Shown: positions 31,183 to 41,496 of the stretch, piece by piece
Numbering within the stretch: position 1 is the stretch's first letter
How the letters are laid out: every line of letters begins with the position of its first letter
NCBI GenBank assembly: GCA_951799405.1
Contig: OX637333.1
Coordinates: forward strand, 16,863,960 to 16,927,959
Length of the DNA: 64,000 nucleotides
Reading direction: 5' to 3'
Origin: Agapetus fuscipes
Taxonomy: Eukaryota > Arthropoda > Insecta > Trichoptera > Glossosomatidae
Notes under the pieces: model-generated
Told to the model about the DNA's origin: nothing
What the model saw: only the letters and a program-made list of their open reading frames with translations
Database searches by the model: none
Position numbers and translations under genes: made by a program

Positions 31183-32549
31183 ATGGCAACCAAAGTGAAC
31201 ATCAAGGACCTCAAAGTCACTGAGCTTAAAAATGAGCTTCTGGAGAGGGACCTGGAGACCTCAGGAGGGAAGGCGGCCTTACAGGCACGCCTCATGGAGG
31301 CCTTAGAACAGTCAGGCGAAGACCCGGCATATTTTGTCATGGCGTCTGGAGGGGACCGCGCCTTGGACGAGCTAAACCTCAGCATCACCGGAAACTTCAC
31401 TTCCATGGAGGAAAAGCTGAAAGGGGAGATGGCTGACAACGCCAAGACCCTGAAAGTGGAGATGGCTGACAACGCCAAGACCCTGGAGGAGAAGATGGCT
31501 GACAACGCCAAGACCGTGAAGGAGGACCTGACCGGGCTGGAGGAGAAGATGACCACCAACCTGAAGGAACCGACCTGAAGGTGGAAATGGCTGACAACGC
31601 CAGGAATCTGGAGGAAAAGGTGTCCCGAAATCTCACAACCCTGAAAGGAGAAATGGAAGAGAAGATGACAGCCCTGAAGGGGGAAATGGAGACTCGTATA
31701 TCAAGCCTGGAGGACCGTCTGCGTGCCGAGCTGGCTGACAAGTGCCAGATGGAGTCCACCAGAATATCCCCCAAAGACGGCCTTCACGACGAGACCGACC
31801 AGGGATGCTCAACTCCAACCAGGGTCACTAGAGGGGATGACGACCCTTCGCTGTCGAAGCACAACCTTCCGACCTTCGACGGGAAGACGTCGTGGGAGGA
31901 GTATTTGACCCTCTTTGAGACGGCTGCCATGATGGGAGCCTGGAGCCAGCAGAAGAAGGCTTCGGTTCTCAGCCTGTCGCTCCGAGGAGACGCTCTCAGG
32001 GTTCTGCAGGCCATACCCCTGGACAACCGTGGTGACTTTGGGCAGCTGAAGCAGCGCTTGGACATGCGCTATGGCCACAAGTGCCTGGAGCAGCTGTACA
32101 AGTCGCAGCTGAACACAAGGGTGCAGAAGCCCAACGAGAGCCTCCAGGAGTTTGAAATGGACATCGCCCGCCTGGTACGAGACGCTTACCCGACAGCCTC
32201 CGACGACATCTGTGAGAGCTTGGCAGTGGACAAGTTCCTAAATGGATTGCGGGAATGGGAGACGCAACAAGCCGTAAAACTGGCCCATCCCAAGGCTTTG
32301 AACGAGGCGCTCAGCCAAGCTCTCGAGTTTGAGGCTGTCAAACAGTCCATCAGGGGCCACGCCAGGGTTCGTGCAGTCGAGGCAGGTGAGGTCAAGCTAC
32401 CTACAACCGAGGAGCTAATTGAAAAAGTGCTGGAACGTCTGAGACCTCGAAGACGAGACCCACGCTGCTGGAACTGCGGACAGCTGGGCCACCTTAGCAC
32501 CAAGTGTCCCAAGCCTCAGAAACCCAGAAAACAGGCTGCGGAAAACTAG
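31183..32549 (+). pseudogene. Gag with N-terminal SAP motif, frameshifted
   Basis: Two pieces in different frames: 31183-31578 and 31581-32549, broken by a one-base shift in a run of coiled-coil repeats (units of MADNAKTL). The N-terminus (LKVTELKNELLERDLETSGG, KAALQARLMEAL) is a SAP-type helix-extension-helix DNA-binding motif, unusual for a retrotransposon Gag. The second piece has a retrotransposon capsid region (WEEYLTLFETAAMMGAWS, LRGDALRVLQ, YKSQLNTRVQK) and a C-terminal CCHC zinc knuckle (CWNCGQLGHLSTKC). It normally forms the particle shell. The ATG at 31183 is preferred as the first ATG after the leader. Confidence 0.85.
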
Positions 32550-35500
32550 AAAGGGTTAATGGGAAGGGGCAACCGTTGACCCACGCTGGAGAGGCCCTGA
32601 AAGCTGCTGCTACTGTCGCAACCGTGAGAGGAAAAGCCAGCAGCATTTTTATCAATGGCATAATAGATGGAGTAACTCGTGAACTACTGGTGGACACGGG
32701 AGCAACCAGGACAATTCTGAGACGCGACATAGTGGCACGAGGTAAGCAGATTGCACCAACAAAGTGGTCTCTGCACACCGCCACGGGAGAGTCAGCACAG
32801 GTGTATGGGGAGACGATTGCCACCTTCCAAATTGGCAGCACCACTTTTGATCATCGGACGTTGGTGGCCAACATTGAAGAAGACGTTATATTGGGAATGG
32901 ACATACTGGACAGATTTGGGTGCAGTTTAAATTTAAAGAAAGGGTCCATTAAAATTGGAAATGAAGAAGTCATCCTGCAAAGACGGAAAGAACTGGCTGC
33001 ACGTGTTATCCTAGCCAAGAATACCGAAGTGAAGGGGCGATCCGAGATGATAGTGAGTGCCCGCCTGGATTCCAGTAGTACAAATGACCAAATCTGTATG
33101 ATAGAACCGGAGAACATGGACAATGTTAACAAAGGAGTCATGGTGGCAAGAACAGTGATTCGCGCAAAGGAGACCATTCCTGTCAAGATCATGAATGTGA
33201 ACAGCTACCCAGTTAAAATGAATGAAGGTTTTGTTTTGGGCAGATGTGAGAGGATAACTTCCATTGTGCAACAGATGACAAACATGTCATGCGAAGGAAA
33301 CAAATTGTCAACACAATTGGAAGCCCTGGTCCACGACGCTTCCCAAGGTCTAACCGAGGAAAACAAACGGAGAGTGAGGAGTTTGATCTGCCGCTACCAG
33401 AACATTTTCGAGGACTCTAATGGCCGTCTGGGAAGAACCAAGGTAGTGCGACATAGCATAGACACCGGAGAAGCGAGACCAATAAAACAGGCTCCAAGAA
33501 GACTACCCTTTGCAAAGCGGGAAGAAGCTGACAAGATCATCAAAGACATGAGCAAGGATGGCATCATAGAACCATCAAGTAGCCCTTGGACATCCCCGGT
33601 GGTACTGGTGAAAAAGAAGGATGGTACCACGAGATTTTGTGTGGACTACAGACTGCTCAACGATGTTACGAAAAAGGATAGTTACCCTCTGCCAAGGATT
33701 GACGACACCTTGGACACATTGGCAGGATGCACCATTTTTTCCACATTGGACCTGAAAAGTGGCTACTGGCAAGTTGAATTGGATGCCAAAGATAAGGAGA
33801 AAACTGCATTCTCGACTGGATCTGGACTTTGGCAGTTCACCGTGATGCCATTTGGCTTATGCAATGCCCCCGCCACGTTTGAAAGGCTGATGGAGAATGT
33901 GCTGCGAGGACTGTCATGGGAAACCTGCCTGGTATACTTGGATGACATAATCATCCTGGGAAAGGACTTCAACCATCAGTTGAGAAATCTGGAGCAAGTT
34001 TTCGGGCGACTACAAGACGCTGGACTGAAGCTCAACCCGAAAAAGTGTAACCTGTTCAAGAAACAAGTAAATTACCTGGGACACATAGTTTCTCAACGTG
34101 GAGTTGAAGTTGACCCTGCCAAAATCAAGGCAGTAAGAGACTGGCCCGTGCTGAAGGACAAACATGAAACTAGGAGTTTCCTGGGGCTGTGCACTTATTA
34201 CAGGAGGTTTGTGCCAAGATTTGCGGACATTGCAAAACCGCTCACCAAGCTTACGGAAGAAAACACTCGCTTCCATTGGAGTGATTCCTGCGCACAAGCA
34301 TTTGAAGAGCTTAAGGGAAGATTAACAAGTGCCCCCATCTTGAGCTACCCACGAAAAGATGGAAAGTTCATCCTGGATACCGACGCTAGTAATGTGGGGA
34401 TAGGAGGCGTCCTTTCCCAAATACAGGATGGGCATGAGACTGTTCTGGGTTACTTCAGTAAAGTGCTTTCCAAGCCAGAACGAAATTATTGCGTGACCAG
34501 ACGAGAGCTTCTTGCCGTGATAAAATCAGTGGAACACTTCCGCAAATACTTGTACGGGAGAAAATTCACACTACGGACTGATCATGCTGCACTGGTTTGG
34601 CTTCTGAAATTCAAAAACCCAGAAGGGCAAGTGGCTAGATGGATTGAAAGGCTCCAGGAGTATGATTATGACTCCGAACATAGACCTGGCACGCTTCATC
34701 GAAATGCGGATGCATTATCCAGACGACCATGCGCCAGTGACTGCAAACATTGCAGCAAGATGGAGGACAAGGTAGCAATTGTCCAAAGGACGACCACCGA
34801 AGATGAGGACTGGCAAGATGAAAAATTGGCGCAAGACCAACTGAATGATCCGGACTTGAAGTATGTGATGGAATGGGCGCGAGAAGGAGAAAGGCCAACC
34901 TGGGAAAAACTCGCCCCCTTATCACCAACTGTCAAGGCTTATTGGGCTCAATGGGGATCCATAGTGATAGAAGGAGGGTTTCTGAAACGAAAGATCGAGA
35001 AGGAAGACGGCACACTTAGAAGAAAGCAAACCCTCGTTCCGAGGAGCCGAGTACCGGAAATCCTTGGACTGCTGCATGGAGGAACTTCTGGAGGACATCT
35101 AGGCGTTAAGAAGACGCTGGAGAAAGTGAAAGAGCGATTTTACTGGATCAACTGCAGCGAAGACGTCAAAGATTGGTGTCGAAAATGTGTAACCTGTGCA
35201 ACGGCCAATGGACCGCAAAGGAAAAGGCGAGCACCAATGCGTCAGTACAATGTTGGCAGCCCCTTTGAAAGAATTGCCATCGACATAGCTGGCCCATTTC
35301 CTACAACTGAGAAGGGTAACAAGTACATCATGGTGGTGATGGATTACTTCAGCAAGTGGGTGGAAGCTTACTCAATCCCTAACCAAGAGGCCGTAACCGT
35401 GACTGAAGTTCTAGTTACCGAATTTATCAGCAGGTTTGGCGTACCCCTGGAATTACATTCTGATCAGGGAAGGAACTTTGAAGCTGCTATCTTCCAGCAA

Positions 35501-36766
35501 ATGTGTGAGCGGCTAGGGATCTACAAGACCAGGACCACTGCGCTACATCCACAGTCTGATGGAATGGTGGAAAGGATGAACCGTACCGTGGGGAGGTACT
35601 TAGCCAAAGTAGTGTCCAGCCATCAGCGGGACTGGGACCGACATCTGCCTTTGTTCTTATTGGCTTACCGGTCGGCTGTTCAGGAAACGACGAAGAAGAC
35701 TCCCAGCAGCATACTGTTTGGGCGAGAAATGCGACTTCCTTGTGATCTCAAATTTGGCTGCAAACCAGGTGAAGACCTAGCCGGAGAAGACTATGTGACA
35801 GACCTTCGCAGGAGGCTGGATGACATCCATGATCAGGTCCGCATGAACATCGGGGAAGCCAGCGATCAAATGAAGGAGCGCTATGACACCAGAGCTGACA
35901 GCATGGGGTACAAAGCTGGTGACTGGGTGTGGCTTTTTGACCCCAAGAGGCGCCAAGGATACTGTCCGAAACTTCAGCGTTCCTGGGACGGGCCGTACGA
36001 GATCTTGGAGCGCATCAACGATGTGGTCTACCGCATAAAAAAGAGACCAAACGGAAAACCAAGGGTCGTGCACTACAATCGCCTCTCACCATACCTAGGC
36101 GATAATGATGACCAACCAGCCCAAAAAGTACGACAGTGCGTCGCATCCGAAAGATCACCAGCCTTTGAGACGTTCTGGGAGAACGCGAAGGCAGGGCAGA
36201 AGTTTCGCCATGGAGTGACCACAGAAGTCCACAAGGACTTATTTGAGGTCACTAGGGACCACACACTGGCATGCAGTGTACCGGAAGATCTAGATATGTC
36301 TAGAGGAATTGCACGGGTCTTCCGATACAAATTCGGAGAACCGCAACCCTCGAGCAGCCCGCAAGGAAGAGCTCTGAGACTACCGAAGGGGCGTCAACAA
36401 GCATACTGCCTGGTTGTCCCGGATTCCAGCAACCTGGAAGAGGACTACAAGGCATTGTGGGACGGCCTTGTTGAGCTGCGTGACTACATGTTGGAGGATC
36501 AGCAGGCGCGTCTGGCAATACCGAAGATGGGTGGCGGCCGCGCTAATCGAGACTGGCGGATAATCCGGAGTATGATTGAAGCAGTGTTCTCGGGAGTCGG
36601 CATCAGCGTCATGGTGTGCTGCGAGCAAGCGCAGCCGAGAGCCAGTGGGGAGAAATCCGTGGACTGCCACTTCTTCCTGACCACAGGGTGTCGACGTGGA
36701 TCAGCATGCCCCTACCTACACAGAGTCAAGACTGTTCCGGGACGAAACAGTCTAGGTGGGGGGTAG
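32504..36766 (+). CDS. Pol polyprotein with C-terminal macro-like domain and CCCH finger
   Basis: A single open frame of 1420 codons, overlapping the Gag end in the -1 frame, so probably made by -1 frameshifting. Protease DTGA at residues 64-67; reverse transcriptase with FSTLDLKSGYWQ and YLDDIII near 477; RNase H with DTDAS near 626; integrase zinc motif around 857-900, DDE at about 926, 986 and 1022, and a GPYEIL motif at about 1164. Residues about 1250-1375 resemble TARG1/OARD1-type macro domains: DHTLACSVPEDLDMSRGIA, FRYKFG, then an IPKMGGGRANRDW loop and the final beta strand ISVMVCC. A CCCH zinc finger (CHFFLTTGC...CPYLH, C-x7-C-x5-C-x3-H) follows at about 1388-1406. The stop codon abuts the 3' LTR. 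The macro loop lacks the Asp of the usual catalytic position as I recall it, so it may bind rather than cleave ADP-ribose. Confidence 0.9.
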   Translation: MSQASETQKTGCGKLERVNGKGQPLTHAGEALKAAATVATVRGKASSIFINGIIDGVTRELLVDTGATRTILRRDIVARGKQIAPTKWSLHTATGESAQVYGETIATFQIGSTTFDHRTLVANIEEDVILGMDILDRFGCSLNLKKGSIKIGNEEVILQRRKELAARVILAKNTEVKGRSEMIVSARLDSSSTNDQICMIEPENMDNVNKGVMVARTVIRAKETIPVKIMNVNSYPVKMNEGFVLGRCERITSIVQQMTNMSCEGNKLSTQLEALVHDASQGLTEENKRRVRSLICRYQNIFEDSNGRLGRTKVVRHSIDTGEARPIKQAPRRLPFAKREEADKIIKDMSKDGIIEPSSSPWTSPVVLVKKKDGTTRFCVDYRLLNDVTKKDSYPLPRIDDTLDTLAGCTIFSTLDLKSGYWQVELDAKDKEKTAFSTGSGLWQFTVMPFGLCNAPATFERLMENVLRGLSWETCLVYLDDIIILGKDFNHQLRNLEQVFGRLQDAGLKLNPKKCNLFKKQVNYLGHIVSQRGVEVDPAKIKAVRDWPVLKDKHETRSFLGLCTYYRRFVPRFADIAKPLTKLTEENTRFHWSDSCAQAFEELKGRLTSAPILSYPRKDGKFILDTDASNVGIGGVLSQIQDGHETVLGYFSKVLSKPERNYCVTRRELLAVIKSVEHFRKYLYGRKFTLRTDHAALVWLLKFKNPEGQVARWIERLQEYDYDSEHRPGTLHRNADALSRRPCASDCKHCSKMEDKVAIVQRTTTEDEDWQDEKLAQDQLNDPDLKYVMEWAREGERPTWEKLAPLSPTVKAYWAQWGSIVIEGGFLKRKIEKEDGTLRRKQTLVPRSRVPEILGLLHGGTSGGHLGVKKTLEKVKERFYWINCSEDVKDWCRKCVTCATANGPQRKRRAPMRQYNVGSPFERIAIDIAGPFPTTEKGNKYIMVVMDYFSKWVEAYSIPNQEAVTVTEVLVTEFISRFGVPLELHSDQGRNFEAAIFQQMCERLGIYKTRTTALHPQSDGMVERMNRTVGRYLAKVVSSHQRDWDRHLPLFLLAYRSAVQETTKKTPSSILFGREMRLPCDLKFGCKPGEDLAGEDYVTDLRRRLDDIHDQVRMNIGEASDQMKERYDTRADSMGYKAGDWVWLFDPKRRQGYCPKLQRSWDGPYEILERINDVVYRIKKRPNGKPRVVHYNRLSPYLGDNDDQPAQKVRQCVASERSPAFETFWENAKAGQKFRHGVTTEVHKDLFEVTRDHTLACSVPEDLDMSRGIARVFRYKFGEPQPSSSPQGRALRLPKGRQQAYCLVVPDSSNLEEDYKALWDGLVELRDYMLEDQQARLAIPKMGGGRANRDWRIIRSMIEAVFSGVGISVMVCCEQAQPRASGEKSVDCHFFLTTGCRRGSACPYLHRVKTVPGRNSLGGG

Positions 36767-37283
36767 TGTTATGTAAATATAAATATTGAAATAAGTATGG
36801 GTAGTTATAGTGTTATGTAAATATAAATATTGAAATAAGTATGGATAGTTATAGTTATAAGAATCCTCAAAAGTATTGGTAGGTAAGATCGATAATTATG
36901 TATAAGTGTAGAATTCTCTAGGCTAAGTAGGTATTTGTTATAATTATAGGAATACTGTATTACATTTGTAGGTAGGATTTTGGTTGTATCTCTAGGTAGT
37001 ACGTGAAGCGTCGAGAAGTAATAATTACTCTGGAACCGTCTGGCGACTTTAGTTCTGGATCATACTGCTCGGAAGAGTATAAAGGTGCGAATGGCCTGCA
37101 GAGCGGGCCAGTATCATAGCGACTAACAAACACATCGAAGCCATCTGATCAGTGAACCGAAACCAATGGAATAATCGAGAAAGTAGTGTGAAAATAAATT
37201 TTGTAACTGTGTAAAATAAATAACTAATGAAGAAGACCTGTGTATTTTTAATTTGAAGACAATTGAACCCTAATTTCGTAACA
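36767..37283 (+). repeat. 3' LTR
   Basis: Same sequence as the 5' LTR with one visible difference in the first 25 bases (ATTGAAAT for ATTAAAAT). The polypurine tract GGTGGGGGG (36755-36763) overlaps the last Pol codons, directly before the TAG stop. Confidence 0.95.
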
Positions 37284-37520
37284 ATATTTACATAAACTTA
37301 AATAAAAAATTGCACCATACTACTTAATTTTCGAAAAATATTCCATCTAAAGAAACTCGGTCAAATTGTTGAAAATTTGCAAATTTCAAAATTTTTTTTT
37401 TCGCATCTTGGAAATTTCCACTTAATTTTTTTTGGCTCTACTGATTAATTATACCTTCAATTTACATAAATTAAAATAAAAAAGGAACTTCTATGCGTCC
37501 ATATCTATGAGAAATTCCAT
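37284..37520. repeat. Diverged satellite monomer
   Basis: Retains CATCTTGGAAATTTCCACTT and GGAACTTCTATGCGTCC phrases of the satellite at 28940-29900, on the far side of the gypsy element. Confidence 0.6.
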
Positions 37521-37802
37521 TTTACTAAAAGGGCTGTAAGTGGACTTGGTTATTTTTAATAGTTTTTAGTATTGTCTTTCAAATTGCATATTTAAAATTT
37601 CATTTTTTTTATTGTTTTATTACATTATAATAGGGTATTTTCACATTTTTTTTTTTTTTGTGATTTCAATTTGTTTATGCTTTATTAGCCCAAAAATTGT
37701 TGAATTTTAATTTTAGTTGTATTTTTAGCAAAGTTATAAGCATTTAAAAATCGTTTTTTTAAATTACGCGCCAAAACGCCCCTAGATGAAATTTTCTAGC
37801 GC

Positions 37803-37810
37803 TGACGTCA
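37803..37810. promoter_or_regulatory. TGACGTCA octamer upstream of nuclease gene
   Basis: Perfect CRE-type palindrome 233 bases before the nuclease ATG and about 170 bases inside the left end. It mirrors the octamers before the transposase start at the other end. Confidence 0.5.
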
Positions 37811-38042
37811 CTATCTTGTAAACATCGCCAAGCATGTCGCCAAGTATCAGCTGACAGCAATGGCTGACAGCTCTCACACTTTGTGGCTCTCACCAGCTCT
37901 CACATTCTCGGGCTCATTCCCAACCTATGTTCTCAACCGTCTCTTGTTCATGTTTACACCGTGCGGTTGTTTGTTCAAGAAGTTTGTGTGTTTTTTAAAA
38001 GTTTTCATTTGTTTCTTCAAGAAGTTTTCATTTATAATCGCA

Positions 38043-40378
38043 ATGGCTGAAAATGGGTATTGTAAAGCGCAGTCAGACAATTTACCCTCAATAACCCTAG
38101 AAATGGCGTGTTTCTACATGATGAACAATACGAATTATTTAAGTGCAGAAACCCGTGGTGTAAAAGCTACCAGGTAAGCCATTACCAGTCATCTTGTATA
38201 CAATATCATATTGAGTTGTTTATAATGACGCTTTATTTTGGCATAATATGTTTCATAAAAAGTGGTACGTGTTGTTTACCGCGTCCTGCGTGACTATCAT
38301 GTGTTTATTTATTTTTAATTTCTCCATGATAAAAGAGCGCCGTTTAAGTGTGTGTCACATCTAAAGGGCCCTCACGATCATGAATGAGATATTTTATGAA
38401 GGTGCCGTTTTAGTTCTCCCTTTAAAATGACAACAGATTCCAAAACCCTCACTCCCTAGTATGAAGTTAATATTGATAATGATGGGATGTTCCATGTGGT
38501 GTATTTTACAAATAGTTCTGCGTTTGCAAATAGTTGAGTACTTAGACTGAATGCTTTTTATATTTGCCTTTTTATTTTATCTTAACTAATTCATACTGTT
38601 CATTATAGTTCATCAAGAGACGACTATGGGGACAATGCAGTTGGCTATGTCCAGGTCAGAAGGGATGGAGACATATGTACGGCAAAAGGGAAAGTGACTC
38701 CAGAACATAAGGTCCGTTCCACGTGCTATGCAGTGACGCTCAAATGCAATGAGGCAGCGGGTGTTGTGGAATCGTGCATTTGTGCAGACTGCCCAGCTTC
38801 TCAAGGTATGTTCTACCTAATGTAATGCTTATATCAATGATTTAATATGGATTTTAAATGCTAATACAGTGGTACCTTGAGATACGAGTGCCCAAACACA
38901 CAAGGTATTTGTGACATTTGAGATTCAAGGAACGGCTAGCTGCGATGCTGCACACAGCCCGCCAGCTTACTGCGCCTGTACTTTGTGCTTCTCGCGCATT
39001 ATCCCTTTGGTATTCCATGGGTTAGAGATCCTCATTAAAAGGATCCTTGAGGAATATCTGGGTGGGAAAAGAAGAGTTGGCAGACCTAGGCTGAGATGGG
39101 AGGATGAGGTGAGGAAGGACGCAAACCAAGTACTGCAGGTGACAGATTGGAAAGCTGCAGCGGTAGACAGGAGGAGTTAAAGGCGAAGGCTGATGGAGGC
39201 CAAGGGGAAATATGAGCTGTAGGAACATTGAAGAAGAAGATTATTTCAGTGTGCTTTTTTACCTCGTTGTCGAAGCAACTTTGCTAAGTTTTTCTAGGGG
39301 ATTGAGCTTTTTGTGCATTTTCATACTTTGTCACATTTCTTTTATATCCAAACATCATATCATATCATAACAAGTAATACCTTATTATTAATTGGAAATG
39401 TGTTTTGCAGGAGGCTGTAAGCATGCGACTGCATTTTTGTTTTGGGTTCACCGCCGGAGCCAAGAGCCTGCTACAACTGAGACAAAATGCTACTGGCAGC
39501 GCTCCAAATTATCTCAAGTTGGGAAAAATATAAAGTTTATTAAATGTTCTGATTTTGGCCTCGTCAAGAAACCTAATAATATGCCATCAAATAAAAATAT
39601 TTTGCGAGAGGTTATTGACGGGGCCATTAATCGGAATATTGATAATGTTCTATTTATGAAATATAATAAAAGCTGTACTATGGAGCAAAAGATGAGTGTC
39701 CATCAACTTATAGAAGATTTTATGGATGTTGGTGACTCAGCCGAGGATTTTTTAAATTTTGCCATGCAAGCCATGTGCCAAAAGACCTGCGATGCTCTTG
39801 GTAAATCGACTGCAAAGCAGTCAGACTGCAGTTTGTGGCACGAGCTGCGCTATGGACGCATTACTGCGTCTAAATTTTATGAAGCTGCTCGATGCCACAC
39901 ATCTGATGGGTCCCTGACTGCAAGTGTACTCGGTGGAAAAACCATCGAAACCAAGAGCATGAGCAGAGGGAAAATATTGGAAAAGAAGGTGTTTTTGCAA
40001 TTAAAAACTGTTTTTAAAGACATAAAAAATTGTGGCCTTTTTATCAGCACAAATTATCCCATTTTTGGGGCTTCCCCTGATGCAATTACTAATGACTTTG
40101 TCATTGAGATAAAATGCCCGATGGTTGACGACTGGCAGAAAAAGTATATGCACCATAACCAGCCCAGTGCCAAATACATGGCGCAAATGCAGCTACAAAT
40201 GCATCTGACTAAAAAAAAAAAAGGCATTTTCTGTGTAGCTACACCTAGTTTTGAGGAAGACAGCCAAGTAGTCATCATATATGTAAGTTATGATGAAGAT
40301 CTTTGTATTAATTTAATAACCGAGGCAACAAACTTCTGGAAAAAAAATATATTTCCGAAGTTGTATCATCCAGATTAA
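38043..40378 (+). CDS. SWIM zinc finger / YqaJ-type nuclease, complete
   Basis: Three exons: 38043-38173, 38609-38805 and 39411-40378, giving about 431 residues; both introns are GT-AG (GTAAGC, GTATGT donors). Exon 2 carries CICADC and exon 3 starts GCKH, making a SWIM finger C100-x-C102...C112-x-H114 split by the intron. The nuclease domain has RITAS near 259, FGASPDA with D333 and IEIKCP with E342 and K344, the PD-(D/E)xK signature of YqaJ/lambda-exonuclease proteins. The likely activity is DNA exonuclease; its part in transposition is inferred. An upstream in-frame ATG (37860) exists but it would add a hydrophobic, unconserved stretch, so the ATG at 38043 is preferred. Intron 2 contains a LINE fragment. 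The reading frame is intact. Confidence 0.88.
38905..39240 (+). pseudogene. LINE C-terminal fragment in intron 2
   Basis: Reads EYLGGKRRVGRPRLRWEDEV, RKDANQVLQVTDWKAAAVDR, a C-terminal pattern of arthropod LINE polyproteins, stop at 39178. Unlike LINE A or B in wording. Confidence 0.6.
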
Positions 40379-40381
40379 TGT

Positions 40382-40525
40382 ATCTCCACTTTTTCTCTGT
40401 TCTTGCATATCTCTTCAATATTCATCACATTTCTCATACATACTCCTCTCTTATTCTCACTCTGCATTGTATCCATTCCTTCCTCAGTCTTCCCCTTCTA
40501 CGCTTTCCTCGGACATTCCGGGTGC
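40382..40525 (-). pseudogene. LINE family B fragment, minus
   Basis: On the minus strand, RENKRGVCMRNVMNIEEICK-like coding sequence, matching the C-terminus of family B at 42190-42270, directly after the nuclease stop codon. Confidence 0.65.
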
Positions 40526-41131
40526 AAGGGCAGACAACTAATTGCCCTTGAACATAAAAATTGCAATTCTCACAGTTTGGTCAATGCTCAGATTCCTGCT
40601 GCGTGGGCTTTGTTATTACCTATAATAATTGTACATCTTTATCGTAACTCATCCTTCTCATTTCTTTATGGATTTTGTCATGTCAATTTTGTATCTGTTC
40701 TTTCATTTTTTATACTTTCTCATGTAGATTTATGTATTCTGTAAAATTATCATTTCTTAATAAAAAAAATACATTTATGTAAAAAATCATCATATTCTTT
40801 TCTTTCCTGAGTTCACCTAATCATTTTTACACTGATATTCTATGAACTTTAAACACAACCACTCAAATTGACAAACAAATAATGACAAAAAGGGCTAATT
40901 GCTAATGTCGTATGTGACCACTAGGCAATGCAATCTCGAGGGATCAGAAATTGTTTTTTTGAACACAGCCTTAACTAGGAGTGATTACAATCGATCACTC
41001 AAATCACAAAAAATGAGGCGAGATCTCGGAAGATCGGGATCTCACGAGACCGAGATTGCATTCCCTTATGACAACATAAATGACCAGTTTTATAAATATT
41101 AATGGATACTTACTGTATGAACTACCATACT
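40526..41131. other. No gene recognised
   Basis: AT-rich DNA between a LINE-B fragment and the candidate exon at 41132. Contains GGCGAGATCTCGGAAGATCG-like text near 41016. Confidence 0.3.
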
Positions 41132-41251
41132 CTAAAAGCCATTTGTTACTAGTGTTTTCATTGTTGGCACTAATTCATTTGCTTTCTTAGCATCAGAATG
41201 AACTATGCAACAAATGCAGGTCTGTAAAACATCTTCCACTTGTGGGTGTAA
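41132..41251 (-). other. Candidate orphan terminal exon
   Basis: After a plausible acceptor (TCTTTCAG), the minus strand is open for 39 codons to a TAG: LHPQVEDVLQTCICCIVHSD, AKKANELVPTMKTLVTNGF. The Cys pattern and charged segment look coding, but I recognise no family and no upstream exon. Confidence 0.25.
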
Positions 41252-41496
41252 CTGAAAGACGTGAAATTTTCAAAATAAAATTTATTTATAATTCAATTAC
41301 ATAAAATTATCAAGTACACAATAAAAAAATATCCTTACATTTTAACATAATCAAAATCAAGTCAAGATAACAATAGGCTGGGAAGGTACAAGGTAAGGCT
41401 ACTGGAAGAGATGTATAAACAGGCAAAACAAAGCGTCAAGAAAAAACAAAATGACCAGTGAGAAGAGAGAGAGTATAAAAATATAGATGAAGAAAT

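Larger units (their letters stand above)
30004..37283 (+). mobile_element. Ty3/gypsy LTR retrotransposon, complete
   Basis: The LTRs (30004-30520 and 36767-37283, 517 bases each) begin TGTTATG and end GTAACA, and are flanked by a 4-base ATAT duplication. They appear almost identical, which implies a recent insertion. Order is Gag, protease, RT, RNase H, integrase, then an extra macro-like domain and zinc finger. No envelope gene was seen. Confidence 0.95.

Noticed and set aside
32504..32549. Canonical slippery heptamer in the Gag-Pol overlap
   Set aside because: No X-XXY-YYZ heptamer with identical first three bases was found; the frameshift mechanism is left open.
32494..36684. Numerous minus-strand ORFs opposite Pol
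   Set aside because: Overlap a long conserved plus-strand polyprotein; no recognisable motif.
37860..38042. Upstream start for the nuclease gene
   Set aside because: The added stretch is hydrophobic and low in coding character; the ATG at 38043 gives a normal first exon.
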